Source of the DNA: Candidatus Chlamydia corallus | GTDB taxonomy: Bacteria > Chlamydiota > Chlamydiia > Chlamydiales > Chlamydiaceae | Assembly: GCF_002817655.1 (NCBI RefSeq) | Contig: NZ_NWQK01000001.1 | Coordinates: 186,001 to 250,000, forward strand | DNA length: 64,000 nucleotides | Reading direction: 5' to 3' | Shown: positions 45,858 to 55,579 of the stretch, one piece after another | Layout: every line of letters begins with the position of its first letter | How positions within the stretch are numbered: the first letter of the stretch is position 1 | Made by a program: the position numbers and the translations under genes | Notes under the pieces: generated by a model | What the model was told of the DNA's origin: nothing | Database searches by the model: none | The model's input: the letters and a program-made list of their open reading frames with translations, nothing else

Positions 45858-47279
45858 ATGACATGGCCATGTGGAAACCTAAATTGCTTCTATCGCGAAC
45901 AACCACGACGCACACAAGAAGAAGATATTCCACTCCAAGAACAAGGGCAGTCTAGTAATCAAGGTCAACATACAATAACACAACAGCCTGGAAGCCAAAA
46001 TCAGCGTGAAATGGGTTTTTCTATAGAACCGCCAGGGAATGTACTACATCTGGTAGAACAGGCAGGCAGTCTAGTTGAAAAACTCTTAGATAACGCTAGA
46101 ATGCAGCGTCTAGGAAATTATTGTTATAGAACTGGGACACCTTGGTGCAAAACTCATTGTCCTAGTTTCCTGCAATGGATATGGGGAGGATGCTGCGCAT
46201 GCTGCTTAGATACCGAAAATACTCCCGAAAATCCCCAAGCACAATTTCTCAAAGAGCTTGTAGAGAAATTCGGTCCTATTTGCGTTGGTATGGTTTTCCA
46301 GCAAACCCCAAATTGTGCAAATAAGATTGAGAAGGGCGAAAATCTGAGTCCTACAGAGCAAAAGATGCTTGAAGATCTTTGCAAATGTCAAATACAAGCA
46401 CTAAAAAAAACACCACAAAAATGCATGGCTGAATCTATGGCGAAGGTTTTAGGAAACCAGGAGCTGGGCGAAGACATCCTCATCAAAGATTTGTTCTTTC
46501 AGTTATTTACAACTGTTATAGAAGCTAAAACTAAAGGCGCAGTTTCAACTAGCTCCCCTCCTAATTGTTGGATTCTACAGGCAAGTCCTACACTCCCATC
46601 CCCATCAGACGAAGAGCAGCTACAAGGCGCTGTAGGAGGCGCTCCCGCCTCTACAGAAGGTTCTGGAGATTGCCGTACTACATGCAAACTAAATTATAAA
46701 ACCTTTTTAAGGAAATTATCCAGGTTAGAGGTCTTCAGCCTAGAATCTGGTTACACGGGTCCTTTAGGACAAGCTTCTATCTCTGTTCTTGATCTCATCA
46801 AAAAAACATTAAAACTTCTTGTTGGCCCTAATTCCAAGTTTTTCACCTTTCATGGTATAGGTTTGAGTTTAGAATCACATGTATTTGAAATCCTTGTCAT
46901 TTTATGTCTTCTTGCACACGGGTATATTCCTCTAGATCCTCTAGACGAAAAACGGCCCTGCATTGACCCTGAAAAGGATGGTCCATGGCAAAAACGTCTT
47001 CAAGAATTATTAACAACGACTGAAAGAGGGAAAAAAAGTAGTTCGTTGGGTAGAAGTTTAGGCCTCCAGTCAGCTGCTTTTGGCCTAGGTCGTCGTCAAG
47101 TAGACGAAAGAGACGGTGATGGTCGTTTTTCGCATGGATCTCAGGGAGCTGGTCTAGGATTACCATTACCACCTGGCGAGGAAGAAGAAGAAGACGAGAT
47201 CGATCCATGGTCTCCTGACAACCAACAAATGCTTTTACAAGGATCTCAAAAAGTTTCTTCCTGCTTCAAGTTAGGGTAA
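45858..47279 (+). CDS. Cysteine-rich chlamydial protein, intact paralogue
   Basis: A 473-residue protein with AATGGAG upstream. The Gln-rich N-terminus (about 15-55) is followed by an amphipathic segment and a Cys-rich patch at 89-116 (NYCYRTGTPWCKTHC, then CCACCLD). A helical domain follows (FLKELVEKFGPICVGMVF), then a linker, a KTFLRKLSRLEVFSLESG block and a hydrophobic helix (FEILVILCLLAHGYIPL). The tail is Arg/Gly-rich and ends in an EEEEEDE run and SPDNQQMLLQGSQKV. It shares the order of all these elements with the interrupted gene upstream. There is no signal peptide. I do not recognise the family; an inclusion or secreted effector is possible but unproven. Confidence 0.75.
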   Translation: MTWPCGNLNCFYREQPRRTQEEDIPLQEQGQSSNQGQHTITQQPGSQNQREMGFSIEPPGNVLHLVEQAGSLVEKLLDNARMQRLGNYCYRTGTPWCKTHCPSFLQWIWGGCCACCLDTENTPENPQAQFLKELVEKFGPICVGMVFQQTPNCANKIEKGENLSPTEQKMLEDLCKCQIQALKKTPQKCMAESMAKVLGNQELGEDILIKDLFFQLFTTVIEAKTKGAVSTSSPPNCWILQASPTLPSPSDEEQLQGAVGGAPASTEGSGDCRTTCKLNYKTFLRKLSRLEVFSLESGYTGPLGQASISVLDLIKKTLKLLVGPNSKFFTFHGIGLSLESHVFEILVILCLLAHGYIPLDPLDEKRPCIDPEKDGPWQKRLQELLTTTERGKKSSSLGRSLGLQSAAFGLGRRQVDERDGDGRFSHGSQGAGLGLPLPPGEEEEEDEIDPWSPDNQQMLLQGSQKVSSCFKLG

Positions 47280-47295
47280 AAAGCACTATATCGTA

Positions 47296-47323
47296 TCTGT
47301 TGGTCCAAATAGAGACCAGCAGA
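47296..47323. terminator. Bidirectional hairpin between the cysteine-rich gene and rodZ
   Basis: TCTGTTGGTC (47296-47305) pairs with GACCAGCAGA (47314-47323), ten pairs including one G-T, around an eight-base loop. It lies between two convergent genes, 16 bases after one stop and 7 from the other. T runs are weak on both sides. Confidence 0.5.
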
Positions 47324-47330
47324 CCCTAAG

Positions 47331-47762
47331 TTAGAAAACAGAAAACAACGATCCTAACCACCACAGAACAATTCCTCCCACAATGATGAGCCCTGCCCAC
47401 CAGAGATTTGACCAGGAATGAATAGCTCTTTCAGGAGAATTCCTTCCGCCCATAGATTCAAGGTCCAAAAGCATTTCCATATTATGATCTGAAAACTCCT
47501 TAAAAATCTTCATGACATAAGGATGTTCCTTTAAAATAGAGTCTCCATCCAACCCAAGATACATAGCGTATTTCTTAATAAATCCCTGGGCATAAATTGG
47601 TGAAATCAGTTTTCCCAAATATCCCTGTTCGATAGCTTCTAAACAACAATATCGTATTGAGGTTGCGGCCTCTACGTCCTTTAATGATAGGGATTGAGAC
47701 TCTCGTGATGTACGGAAAATTTCACCCAAATGTAGCAGTTCTTTATGTATGTGTTCTTGCAT
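47331..47762 (-). CDS. rodZ: RodZ-like cytoskeletal protein without periplasmic domain
   Basis: A 143-residue bitopic inner-membrane protein. The helix-turn-helix domain (about 10-75; LGEIFRTSRESQSLSLKDVEAATSI, YLGKLISPIYAQGFIKKYAMYLGLD) matches the MreB-binding N-domain of RodZ. A linker and one transmembrane helix (LWWAGLIIVGGIVLWWLGSL) follow and the protein ends there. E. coli RodZ has a further roughly 200-residue periplasmic part. The shortened form is normal for chlamydiae (CT009), where RodZ works with MreB in place of FtsZ-based division. It is divergent from rnhC across about 250 bases. Confidence 0.88.
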   Translation of the reverse strand: MQEHIHKELLHLGEIFRTSRESQSLSLKDVEAATSIRYCCLEAIEQGYLGKLISPIYAQGFIKKYAMYLGLDGDSILKEHPYVMKIFKEFSDHNMEMLLDLESMGGRNSPERAIHSWSNLWWAGLIIVGGIVLWWLGSLFSVF

Positions 47763-48024
47763 GAGATCGATTGTACCTATGTAGTATTTCTCTAAACCTT
47801 GAGACTTTAAAATACAGGTTATCCTACACTCTTGTATCTTTTGTCTCTCTCAGTTATTTGCAGAAATATACAAAATTATTGTTTAATTTGTACTTGGAAC
47901 TTGTCCTAACTATACGGTATAGTACGCGAAAATAAAAATTATCAGCCATTCAAACCCTAGATTCCCATAACTAGGAACGAAGCAGTCTTAAATTTTTTCT
48001 ATAATTTATAGGTAGATGTACTGC

Positions 48025-48921
48025 ATGCCTCCACCATTTGTTGTTACTTTAACAACTTCTGCTCAAAATAGTTTAAGAGCTCAGCTCAAAGAAAAAGATT
48101 TTATCTTTTCTCAACCACAAAATACTGTATTTCAAGCGCGATCCAATACTGTTACCTGTACCCTGTACCCCTCAGGGAAACTCGTCATCCAAGGAAAAGG
48201 AACTCAGGAATTCATAGAGTTTTTCTTAGAACCAGAAATCCTGCATACCTTCACCCATGCAATCGTAGAAAAAGATCTACGCCCAAGATTGGGAGTTGAT
48301 GAATCAGGGAAAGGAGATTTTTTTGGCCCCTTATGTATTGCAGGAGTCTATGCAGCTAATTCTGAGATTTTAAAAAAACTTTACGAGAACAAAATTCAAG
48401 ATTCTAAAAATCTTAAAGATACGAAAATTATTTCCCTAGCACGTGTCATACGCTCACTATGTGTCTGTGATGTAATCATCCTATATCCAGAAAAATATAA
48501 CGAGCTGTATGGAAAATTTCATAATCTAAATACACTTCTTGCTTGGGCTCACGCTACTGTTATCAACAACTTAGCACCAAAACCTTCAGGAAATACATTT
48601 GCAATTTCAGATCAGTTTGCATCTTCGGAACATACTCTACTGAAAGCTCTCCAAAAAAAAGAGACCGACATTACTGTAATACAAAAGCCCCGTGCAGAAG
48701 AAGATGTGGTCGTAGCAGCAGCCTCTATACTAGCTAGAGATGCGTTTGTCAATTCGATAAAGAAGCTAGAACAACAGTATCAAGTCGAACTTCCTAAAGG
48801 TGCTGGATCCAATGTTAAAGAAACAGGAAGACGCATCGCTAAGCAACGAGGAAAAGATTTATTAGCAAAAATCAGCAAGACGCATTTTAAAACCTTTGAA
48901 GAGATATGCGTGGGAAGATAG
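48025..48921 (+). CDS. rnhC: Ribonuclease HIII
   Basis: Removes RNA from RNA-DNA hybrids during replication. The N-terminal TBP-like substrate-binding domain spans about 1-85. The RNase HII/HIII core starts with GVDESGKGDFFGPL near residue 93, carrying the DEG-type metal ligands. The later acidic residues lie in AISDQFAS and the KPRAEEDVVVAAASILARDAF block. The C-terminal LPKGAGSNVKETGRRI fits the family. The ATG at 48025 (MPPPFVVTL) has AGGTAG about ten bases upstream. The ATG at 48016 adds three residues and has the same site too close. Confidence 0.9.
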   Translation: MPPPFVVTLTTSAQNSLRAQLKEKDFIFSQPQNTVFQARSNTVTCTLYPSGKLVIQGKGTQEFIEFFLEPEILHTFTHAIVEKDLRPRLGVDESGKGDFFGPLCIAGVYAANSEILKKLYENKIQDSKNLKDTKIISLARVIRSLCVCDVIILYPEKYNELYGKFHNLNTLLAWAHATVINNLAPKPSGNTFAISDQFASSEHTLLKALQKKETDITVIQKPRAEEDVVVAAASILARDAFVNSIKKLEQQYQVELPKGAGSNVKETGRRIAKQRGKDLLAKISKTHFKTFEEICVGR

Positions 48922-48989
48922 TCAAGCTACCGACAATTGTTAATCACAAGACAAAGAGCAAATCAACTCCATACTTGATTAAAGATCAA

Positions 48990-49550
48990 TTAAGAAACGA
49001 GCTCTTCTTTACTCAAGTGTGTATTGTAGCGACGTTTGATTTTCTCTAAAGCAGCTTTAAACTTCTTAGAATCTCGGGGCTCTTCCATAAGATCAATATA
49101 GAGCACGCCATTAAGATGGTCAGTCTCATGCATAACAATACGTGCAATAAATCCTTCCAAGTGCTCGGTGAATATCTTTCCATTGAGATCCATAGCAGTG
49201 ACTGTGATTTTCTGAGGGCGCAACACTTCTCCTCGCAGTCCAGGAATCGAAAGACACCCTTCTTTACCTATGACCAGGGTTTCAGAAGGATCTGATAGAA
49301 CAGGGTTGATAAATACCCTTGGAGTCTCACAGAAAATCAGCTCCCCATCCTCAGTCTCTTTCTCTACACACATTACAAATAAACTGATATTTTTCCCTAC
49401 TTGAGGTGCCGCTAAGCCTACACCCCGATGTGCTCCCATAGTATCACACATATCAATCACAAGATTGCGAATCTCGTCCGTAATCTCTGGAACTTGGGAA
49501 GATTTTTTCCTTAAAATAGGACTACCGTAATATTCTAAACGTCTAATCAT
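48990..49550 (-). CDS. def: Peptide deformylase
   Basis: Removes the formyl group from N-terminal Met of new proteins. A 186-residue type 1 enzyme with all three signatures: [10 protein letters not shown] near 42-51, EGCLSIPG near 98-105 and HETDHLNG near 140-147 (Cys and two His bind the metal). An internal stretch [14 protein letters not shown] is longer than in E. coli but common in chlamydiae. Downstream of secG on the same strand with a 246-base gap that holds only a short, unconvincing frame. Confidence 0.95.
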   Translation of the reverse strand: MIRRLEYYGSPILRKKSSQVPEITDEIRNLVIDMCDTMGAHRGVGLAAPQVGKNISLFVMCVEKETEDGELIFCETPRVFINPVLSDPSETLVIGKEGCLSIPGLRGEVLRPQKITVTAMDLNGKIFTEHLEGFIARIVMHETDHLNGVLYIDLMEEPRDSKKFKAALEKIKRRYNTHLSKEELVS

Positions 49551-49796
49551 AATTTGAACATGGGCTTGACTGGTTTCTGTAAAGAAACCTCATAACAAGC
49601 ACTTGGATCTAAAATATTCCTTGTGTTGATAAGAATACTAATCTTTAGGCAAACAAAAGAACTTTTTAACCATAACAAGGACATAGGAACAAAAGACAGA
49701 TTTTTGACTGTACACTCATATCTCATTTGAGAATAAAAACTCGCTAGCTTTATCATGACTCAATCTAGAAAAATACCTAGTCAAGCAAACAATAAT

Positions 49797-50129
49797 CTAG
49801 GAGTTATTTTCTTCAACTCCCTCAGAAGAAGCTGGTTTCGGACTCTCTTCAGTAACAGGCAGTGAATTTTTTTTAGCATCTAACTTTTTTCCCAAGAGAT
49901 TCGTTGAAAATGAAAGTAATAAACAGCCTATACAAAAAGCAACAGCACACCAGGAAGTCACTTTTTTCAAAATATCTGGAGTAGAAACGCCGAATACAGA
50001 ATCTCCAGAATCCACGCCGAACGAAGAGCCTAACCCCATACTCTTACTCTCTTGAACCAAGATTAAGCCGCAAAGAACTACACATAGAAAAAGGAAGATG
50101 AATAAAAATGCGTAAAACAACACTGTCAT
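49797..50129 (-). CDS. secG: Protein-export membrane protein SecG
   Basis: A 110-residue small subunit of the SecYEG translocon. Two transmembrane helices (FYAFLFIFLFLCVVLCGLIL and SWCAVAFCIGCLLLSF) flank the conserved polar loop with VQESKSMGLGSSFG and FGVSTPDILKK. The start at 50129 (MTVLFYAF) is set by a strong AAGGAG six bases upstream; a frame extension to 50180 has no such site. The tail is polar and acidic. It lies downstream of tpiA and the interrupted lipoprotein gene on the same strand. Confidence 0.88.
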   Translation of the reverse strand: MTVLFYAFLFIFLFLCVVLCGLILVQESKSMGLGSSFGVDSGDSVFGVSTPDILKKVTSWCAVAFCIGCLLLSFSTNLLGKKLDAKKNSLPVTEESPKPASSEGVEENNS

Positions 50130-50329
50130 GCCAATCTCCTTATTTAAAGATATTGATTCGGATACAAGACATTGAGGCACGCCCGACCCTTATTTTTTCT
50201 ACTTCTCAATACTAGAAGAGTCTCTCTCCCAGCTTCATGTAGACTCAACCGAATACCCAAACACGAGCATTTGCCTAGCATTCTCTTAAAAAAACTAATT
50301 ATTGACCATCTGAAAATTACTTCTATGTA

Positions 50330-50551
50330 TTAGAGAGCTGTTTTCAATATACTACTTACTAGGGGGAATGCAATTAAAAGCCATCCCCAAAGAGTGGTCG
50401 AACCTTCTTTCGCATCCTGACGATTGTCCGTCATGTAACTAGCACCATACTCTGTTCTTTCGTTATCGTCCCCTACTCGAAATTGATCAAAGTTACTCTT
50501 TTCAGGAACCCCCTAAAAACAACCTAGGAGACCAAGAAAAAATCTCTTCAT
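50330..50551 (-). pseudogene. Small lipoprotein-like gene interrupted by an in-frame amber stop
   Basis: Nine bases after the tpiA stop an ATG at 50549-50551 opens MKRFFLGLLGCF, a short signal with a lipobox-like LLGC. Codon 13 is TAG (50513-50515). The same frame then runs 60 codons without another stop: GVPEKSNFDQFRVGDDNE, ASYMTDNRQDAKEG, and a C-terminal hydrophobic helix WGWLLIAFPLVSSILKTAL. The charged middle and final helix look like a real small membrane protein. Either the gene was inactivated recently by one substitution, or the stop is read through, or it is an assembly error. I recognise no family. Its place between tpiA and secG suggests it was part of that operon. Confidence 0.6.
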
Positions 50552-50560
50552 TCTCTCAAA

Positions 50561-51325
50561 TTATAAACAAAAATTTTTAGCAATAGCAAAAAAACTTTGA
50601 GCTTCTAAAGAAGCTCCACCAACTAAAAGCCCATCAACATCACTACATTGACCTAATCCCTCGGCATTATCGACTTTCACGGATCCTCCATATAAAATCG
50701 AAGTCCCCTCAGCTACAACTTTAGAAAACCTTTCTTGCAATACTTTGCGACAAAACATATGAATGTTCTGTACATCAGAGATTGCTGCTACCCTACCTGT
50801 TCCAATTGCCCATACAGGCTCATAGGCAATCAAAAATTCGGAATTATTAGGAATCTGTTCCAAACCCAAAAGCAACTGTCTTTTGATTAACTCATGAGTC
50901 TTTCCTTCTTCACGAACTTCCAAGCTCTCTCCGATACAAAGAACGGGAACGAGTCCAGCCTCAGCAACAGCCTGTACCTTAGAAGCTATAAAGGAGTCGC
51001 TTTCTCCAAAAATATGACGACGCTCCGAGTGTCCTACCAAAACAAACTTCACTCCGATTTCTTTAAGCATAGGTAAAGAAATCTCTCCAGTAAAAGCTCC
51101 TGAAAGCTCTGGATATACATTTTGTGCTCCTAGCCAAATAGGAACGTCCTTAGTGTCTATTATCTTCTCAAAAGCACTCAAAGAGGTAAACGGAGGAGCA
51201 ATACCCACAGTACAGGAGAGAGGCTCTCTTTGTAATAAGGAGGCAAATGTTTCGACATATCCCTCTGTCTCTTGTACTGTCTTGTGCATTTTCCAGTTCC
51301 CAAAAGCATAACGTTGTCTCGTCAT
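50561..51325 (-). CDS. tpiA: Triosephosphate isomerase
   Basis: Interconverts dihydroxyacetone phosphate and glyceraldehyde 3-phosphate. The start at 51325 ([15 protein letters not shown]) has GAGGAG six bases upstream; a frame extension of ten residues to 51355 has no site. The 254 residues carry catalytic Lys in GNWKMHK, His in GHSERR near 92-97, Glu in [10 protein letters not shown] and the phosphate loop in LYGGSV with GLLVGGASL. It is divergent from xseA across about 130 bases. Confidence 0.96.
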   Translation of the reverse strand: MTRQRYAFGNWKMHKTVQETEGYVETFASLLQREPLSCTVGIAPPFTSLSAFEKIIDTKDVPIWLGAQNVYPELSGAFTGEISLPMLKEIGVKFVLVGHSERRHIFGESDSFIASKVQAVAEAGLVPVLCIGESLEVREEGKTHELIKRQLLLGLEQIPNNSEFLIAYEPVWAIGTGRVAAISDVQNIHMFCRKVLQERFSKVVAEGTSILYGGSVKVDNAEGLGQCSDVDGLLVGGASLEAQSFFAIAKNFCL

Positions 51326-51455
51326 CTTTTTCTCCTCATTCTCTCTGGATTCCATTAGTATACTTTCCCAACAGAATCAACAATTTTTTAATAGTTTTCT
51401 ATCAGAAAATCTCTTACTCTAAATTCACTGAATTCTCTAGAGAGGCTTTCCTGTC

Positions 51456-53120
51456 ATGTCATCGCCTCCACAGGCTGTTGCATCGTTAACTGAGCGTATT
51501 AAGACTCTTCTTGAGTCAAATTTTTGTCATATTGTAGTTAAGGGTGAACTTAGCAATGTCTCCTTACAACCCAGTGGTCATCTCTATTTCGGGATTAAGG
51601 ATAGCAAAGCTTTTCTCAACGGTGCCTTTTTCCATTTTAAAAGTAAGTATTATGACCGCAAACCCAAAGACGGGGACGCTGTTATTATTCATGGAAAACT
51701 TGCTGTCTATGCTCCTAAAGGACAGTATCAGATTGTAGCTCACGCTTTGGTTTATGCTGGAGAGGGTGATCTTCTACAGAAATTTGAAGAAACTAGAAAG
51801 CGTCTTACTGCGGAAGGGTATTTCGCAACCGAAACAAAGAAAGCACTTCCTAGTGCTCCCAAATGTATTGGCGTGATTACTAGCCCAACAGGAGCTGTCA
51901 TTCAAGATATCTTACGCGTACTTTCGCGGCGTGCTCTCAACTATAAAATTTTAATTTATCCCGTGACTGTTCAGGGAAGTTCAGCAGCTCATGAAATCTC
52001 AAAAGCAATTGAAGTCATGAACACCGAGAACCTCGCCGATATTCTTATTATTGCCCGGGGAGGAGGGAGTATAGAAGATCTCTGGGCATTTAACGAAGAA
52101 ATTTTAGTTAAAGCAATCCATGCAAGCACGCTACCCATACTTTCTGCTGTTGGTCATGAGACTGATTATACTTTATGCGACTTTGCTGCTGATGTTCGTG
52201 CTCCTACTCCTTCTGCGGCCGCAGAAATGGTCTGTAAAAGTAGTGAAGAACAAGTTCAGATGTTCGAGGGATACCTACGCTATCTCCTCTCACACTCACG
52301 TCAATGCCTCGCATCAAAAAAACAACAACTGATTCCCTGGAAACGCTTTTTAGATCGTGCAGAATTTTATGCTACAGCACAACAGCAACTCGACTATACT
52401 GCAATCGCTGTTAAGAAAAGCATCCAAGGACAAATGAATGAAAGCAAAAAACGCTATGACAATATCTCACGATGGCTCAAAGGAGATCTTGTTTTTCGAA
52501 TGACCTGCCGACTTCAAGATTTGCAGAAAATGCTTTTACAAGCCTTATCCTATAAATTACTTTCTATCCAAACACGTTGGCAACAAGTAAAGAAGGATCT
52601 TACACATGCTCGCCAAATCCAACAGTTATCAGAGAAAATATCTCCTTGGCGTCAACATCTTAACACTTTAATTTCACGACGTCTCCACTCTCAAAAAGAG
52701 GAGTATCTTCACAAGCATATGCTATTTAGGCATTCACAAAATGTTTTGGAGCAACAGCTTTCTAGCTATTTGCAGAATCTCCAACTGCTAGGCAAACGTC
52801 TATGGCGAGGATCTGTGCTAAATATACAAAACCAAAAAATCTTTTATGAAAATGTAAAGGAAACCTTAGCAACAACTTTAGAACGTCGTTACGAGAATTG
52901 TATTGCGCGTTATTCTGCATTGAAAGAACAACTTCATTCTCTAAATCCGAAAAACGTTTTAAAACGCGGATACTCTATGCTCTTTGACTTTAATGAAAAG
53001 TTCGCTATTATTTCCATAGACGACTTACAAGAAAATGCTCGTGTAAGGGTTCGGTTGCATGATGGCGAAGCCATTGTAACTTTGACAAATATTGAAGTTT
53101 GTAAACCTATAAAAGGCTAA
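51456..53120 (+). CDS. xseA: Exodeoxyribonuclease VII large subunit
   Basis: Catalytic subunit of exonuclease VII, which degrades single-stranded DNA. The N-terminal OB-fold (about 1-100; [22 protein letters not shown]) leads into the nuclease core with [40 protein letters not shown] and [28 protein letters not shown] long coiled-coil region (about 260-490) follows. At 554 residues it is about 100 longer than E. coli XseA, through the coiled coil. xseB begins two bases after its stop codon. Confidence 0.94.
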   Translation: MSSPPQAVASLTERIKTLLESNFCHIVVKGELSNVSLQPSGHLYFGIKDSKAFLNGAFFHFKSKYYDRKPKDGDAVIIHGKLAVYAPKGQYQIVAHALVYAGEGDLLQKFEETRKRLTAEGYFATETKKALPSAPKCIGVITSPTGAVIQDILRVLSRRALNYKILIYPVTVQGSSAAHEISKAIEVMNTENLADILIIARGGGSIEDLWAFNEEILVKAIHASTLPILSAVGHETDYTLCDFAADVRAPTPSAAAEMVCKSSEEQVQMFEGYLRYLLSHSRQCLASKKQQLIPWKRFLDRAEFYATAQQQLDYTAIAVKKSIQGQMNESKKRYDNISRWLKGDLVFRMTCRLQDLQKMLLQALSYKLLSIQTRWQQVKKDLTHARQIQQLSEKISPWRQHLNTLISRRLHSQKEEYLHKHMLFRHSQNVLEQQLSSYLQNLQLLGKRLWRGSVLNIQNQKIFYENVKETLATTLERRYENCIARYSALKEQLHSLNPKNVLKRGYSMLFDFNEKFAIISIDDLQENARVRVRLHDGEAIVTLTNIEVCKPIKG

Positions 53121-53122
53121 TC

Positions 53123-53350
53123 ATGGAAGAGGTTCCCTTCGAAAACGCAATGCAACGACTAGAAGAAATTGTCGATCTAATGAATCAACCTACAACCTCT
53201 CTAGACAAATCTCTAGCACTATACGAAGAAGCTGATGCCTTAATGCGTATTTGTGAATCTCGCATTCAACAAGTAGAGCAAAGAGTTCGTGAACTGGCAG
53301 AAAAGCGTCATGAAAATTCTAACTCCGAGGAACAAACTCTAGCTAGGTAG
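53123..53350 (+). CDS. xseB: Exodeoxyribonuclease VII small subunit
   Basis: A 75-residue helical protein with the family pattern FENAMQRLEEIVDLMNQ ... LDKSLALYEEADALMRICESRIQQVEQRV. Several copies bind the coiled coil of XseA. Two-base spacing from xseA implies translational coupling, and the next gene starts four bases after its stop. Confidence 0.93.
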   Translation: MEEVPFENAMQRLEEIVDLMNQPTTSLDKSLALYEEADALMRICESRIQQVEQRVRELAEKRHENSNSEEQTLAR

Positions 53351-53354
53351 TCTT

Positions 53355-53612
53355 ATGGTAGAAACCCATCACGAAGACCCCTTTTTAAAAGAGTTATTTA
53401 CCCTGCAACAATCCTTAGAGAACCTGACTGCTTTGAGTGATATTCTAGCTACATATGAGACAATGTTTTCTTTGATCTATGCAGGACTAAATAAAGCTTT
53501 AAGAAAAGATCAACAATGCTATCTTCTTTCTATTGACTCCAAAGGGGCACTCGTTAAAAGTCCTTCTGGAGATCCTATAGTACAAACATTTTCCATACAT
53601 CCACATAACTAA
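53355..53612 (+). CDS. Conserved small chlamydial protein between xseB and dxs
   Basis: An 85-residue soluble protein, four bases from either neighbour, clearly in the xseA-xseB-dxs operon. It is mainly helical at the N-terminus (LKELFTLQQSLENLTALSDIL) with a short beta-like end (CYLLSIDSKGALVKSPSGDPIV). No known domain. Its tight packing between two strong genes is the main support that it is real (CT330 position). Confidence 0.75.
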   Translation: MVETHHEDPFLKELFTLQQSLENLTALSDILATYETMFSLIYAGLNKALRKDQQCYLLSIDSKGALVKSPSGDPIVQTFSIHPHN

Positions 53613-53616
53613 GGCA

Positions 53617-55551
53617 ATGACTTCGTCTCCTTTTCCTCTTTTAGATCAGATATTGTCTCCTGTAGATTTAAAGAAACTATCTATTTCTCAGCTTCCTGAT
53701 CTAGCTGAAGAAATCCGTTATTGCATTATCTCTGTGTTATCACAAACGGGAGGGCACCTCTCTTCAAACCTCGGAATTGTAGAGCTTACTATAGCCCTAC
53801 ATTACGTTTTCTCCTCCCCTAAAGATAAATTTATTTTTGATGTGGGACATCAGACCTATCCTCATAAACTCCTGACAGGAAGAAATAACGAAGCATTTAA
53901 CCGTATACGCAATGACAATGGTCTCAGTGGTTTTGTCAATCCTATGGAGGCTGACCACGATTTATTCTTCTCAGGACATGCAGGGACAGCATTATCTCTC
54001 GCTTTAGGGATGGCACAAACAACTCCTTTAGAATCACGCACACACGTGATTCCTATCCTTGGAGACGCTGCGTTCTCTTGTGGTCTCACTTTAGAAGCCC
54101 TAAACAATATTTCAACAGATCTATCGAAATTTATTGTTATTTTGAATGACAACAATATGTCGATATCTAAAAACGTAGGAGCGATGTCGCAAATCTTCTC
54201 CCGATGGCTACATCACCCCACAACGAATAAACTCACGAAGCAAGTGGAAAAGTGGCTAGCTAAAATTCCCCGTTATGGAAATAACTTGGCCAAGCATAGC
54301 CACAAACTTTCACAATGTGTTAGAAATCTCTTTTGTCCTGCTCCTTTATTCGAGCAATTCGGTTTGGCTTATATCGGCCCTGTAGACGGTCATAATCTTA
54401 AAAAGATGATTACTCTCCTTCAGACTGTTCGCAACCTACCCTTCCCCATTCTTGTCCATGTCTGCACAACTAAAGGTAAAGGCCTAGACCAAGCACAAAA
54501 TAACCCTGCCAAGTATCACGGTGTAAGTGCGAACTTCAATAAATCAGAGTCAGCAAAATATCTTCCTATGATTAAACCGAAGCCTTCGTTCCCTGATATA
54601 TTTGGCCAGACGATATGCGAACTTGGCGAGATTTCCTCTCGTCTTCATGTTGTGACTCCTGCAATGTCTCTAGGATCTCGTTTGGAAGGATTTAAACAAA
54701 AATTTCCAGAACGTTTCTTCGATGTAGGGATTGCCGAAGGGCATGCTGTAACCTTCAGTGCAGGTATTGCAAAGGCTGGCAATCCTGTGATCTGTTCTAT
54801 ATATTCTACATTTTTACACCGTGCTCTAGATAATGTTTTCCATGATGTCTGCATGCAGCATCTTCCTGTGATTTTTGCTATAGATCGTGCAGGACTTGCC
54901 TATAATGATGGACGCAGCCATCACGGTATCTATGACATGAGCTTTCTACGTGCCATGCCACAGATGATTATCTGTCAGCCACGGAGTCATGTGGTACTAC
55001 AACAGATACTCTACTCTTCTCTACATTGGTCTTCTCCTTCTGCTATTCGCTATCCTAATGTCCCTGCCCCTCATGGAGACCCCCTCAATGGAGATCCAAA
55101 TTTCTTAAGATCTCCAGGAAATGCTGAGACTCTCTCACAAGGTGAAGATGTTCTAATCATAGCTCTTGGCACGCTCTGCTTCACGGCCTTATCTATAAAA
55201 CACCAGCTGCTTGCTTATGGCATCTCCGCAACTGTTGTAGACCCCATCTTTGTAAAACCTTTCGATAATGATCTTTTTAGCCTTCTGCTCATGAATCACT
55301 CTAAAGTGATCACGATAGAAGAGCATTCCATTCGAGGGGGATTAGCCTCAGAGTTTAATAATTTTGTAGCGATGTTCAACTTTAAGGTAGATGTTTTAAA
55401 CTTTGCAGTTCCTGATACATTCCTATCACATAGCAGCAAAGATGTGCTCACAAAAACTATTGGCCTCGATGAGAGCAGTATAACCAACCGCATTCTTACA
55501 CATTTTAATTTCAGATCAAAAAAGCAGGCTTTTGGAGACGCCAGAGTTTAA
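53617..55551 (+). CDS. dxs: 1-deoxy-D-xylulose-5-phosphate synthase
   Basis: First enzyme of the non-mevalonate isoprenoid pathway, joining pyruvate and glyceraldehyde 3-phosphate with thiamine diphosphate. 644 residues, full length. Motifs are GGHLSSNLGIVELTIALHY, HQTYPHKLLTGR, the TPP-binding GDAAFSCGLTLEALNN ending in NDNNMSIS, YIGPVDGHN, and in the second domain the EGHAVTFSAG glutamate and RAGLAYNDGRSHHG. Last gene of the xse operon and convergent with ksgA. Confidence 0.96.
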   Translation: MTSSPFPLLDQILSPVDLKKLSISQLPDLAEEIRYCIISVLSQTGGHLSSNLGIVELTIALHYVFSSPKDKFIFDVGHQTYPHKLLTGRNNEAFNRIRNDNGLSGFVNPMEADHDLFFSGHAGTALSLALGMAQTTPLESRTHVIPILGDAAFSCGLTLEALNNISTDLSKFIVILNDNNMSISKNVGAMSQIFSRWLHHPTTNKLTKQVEKWLAKIPRYGNNLAKHSHKLSQCVRNLFCPAPLFEQFGLAYIGPVDGHNLKKMITLLQTVRNLPFPILVHVCTTKGKGLDQAQNNPAKYHGVSANFNKSESAKYLPMIKPKPSFPDIFGQTICELGEISSRLHVVTPAMSLGSRLEGFKQKFPERFFDVGIAEGHAVTFSAGIAKAGNPVICSIYSTFLHRALDNVFHDVCMQHLPVIFAIDRAGLAYNDGRSHHGIYDMSFLRAMPQMIICQPRSHVVLQQILYSSLHWSSPSAIRYPNVPAPHGDPLNGDPNFLRSPGNAETLSQGEDVLIIALGTLCFTALSIKHQLLAYGISATVVDPIFVKPFDNDLFSLLLMNHSKVITIEEHSIRGGLASEFNNFVAMFNFKVDVLNFAVPDTFLSHSSKDVLTKTIGLDESSITNRILTHFNFRSKKQAFGDARV

Positions 55552-55579
55552 TTTTCTTAGAAGAGAAAAGAAGCAAATT

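Noticed and set aside
49547-49756. 69-codon minus-strand frame between secG and def
   Set aside because: Overlaps the def start, no ribosome site, no protein-like pattern.
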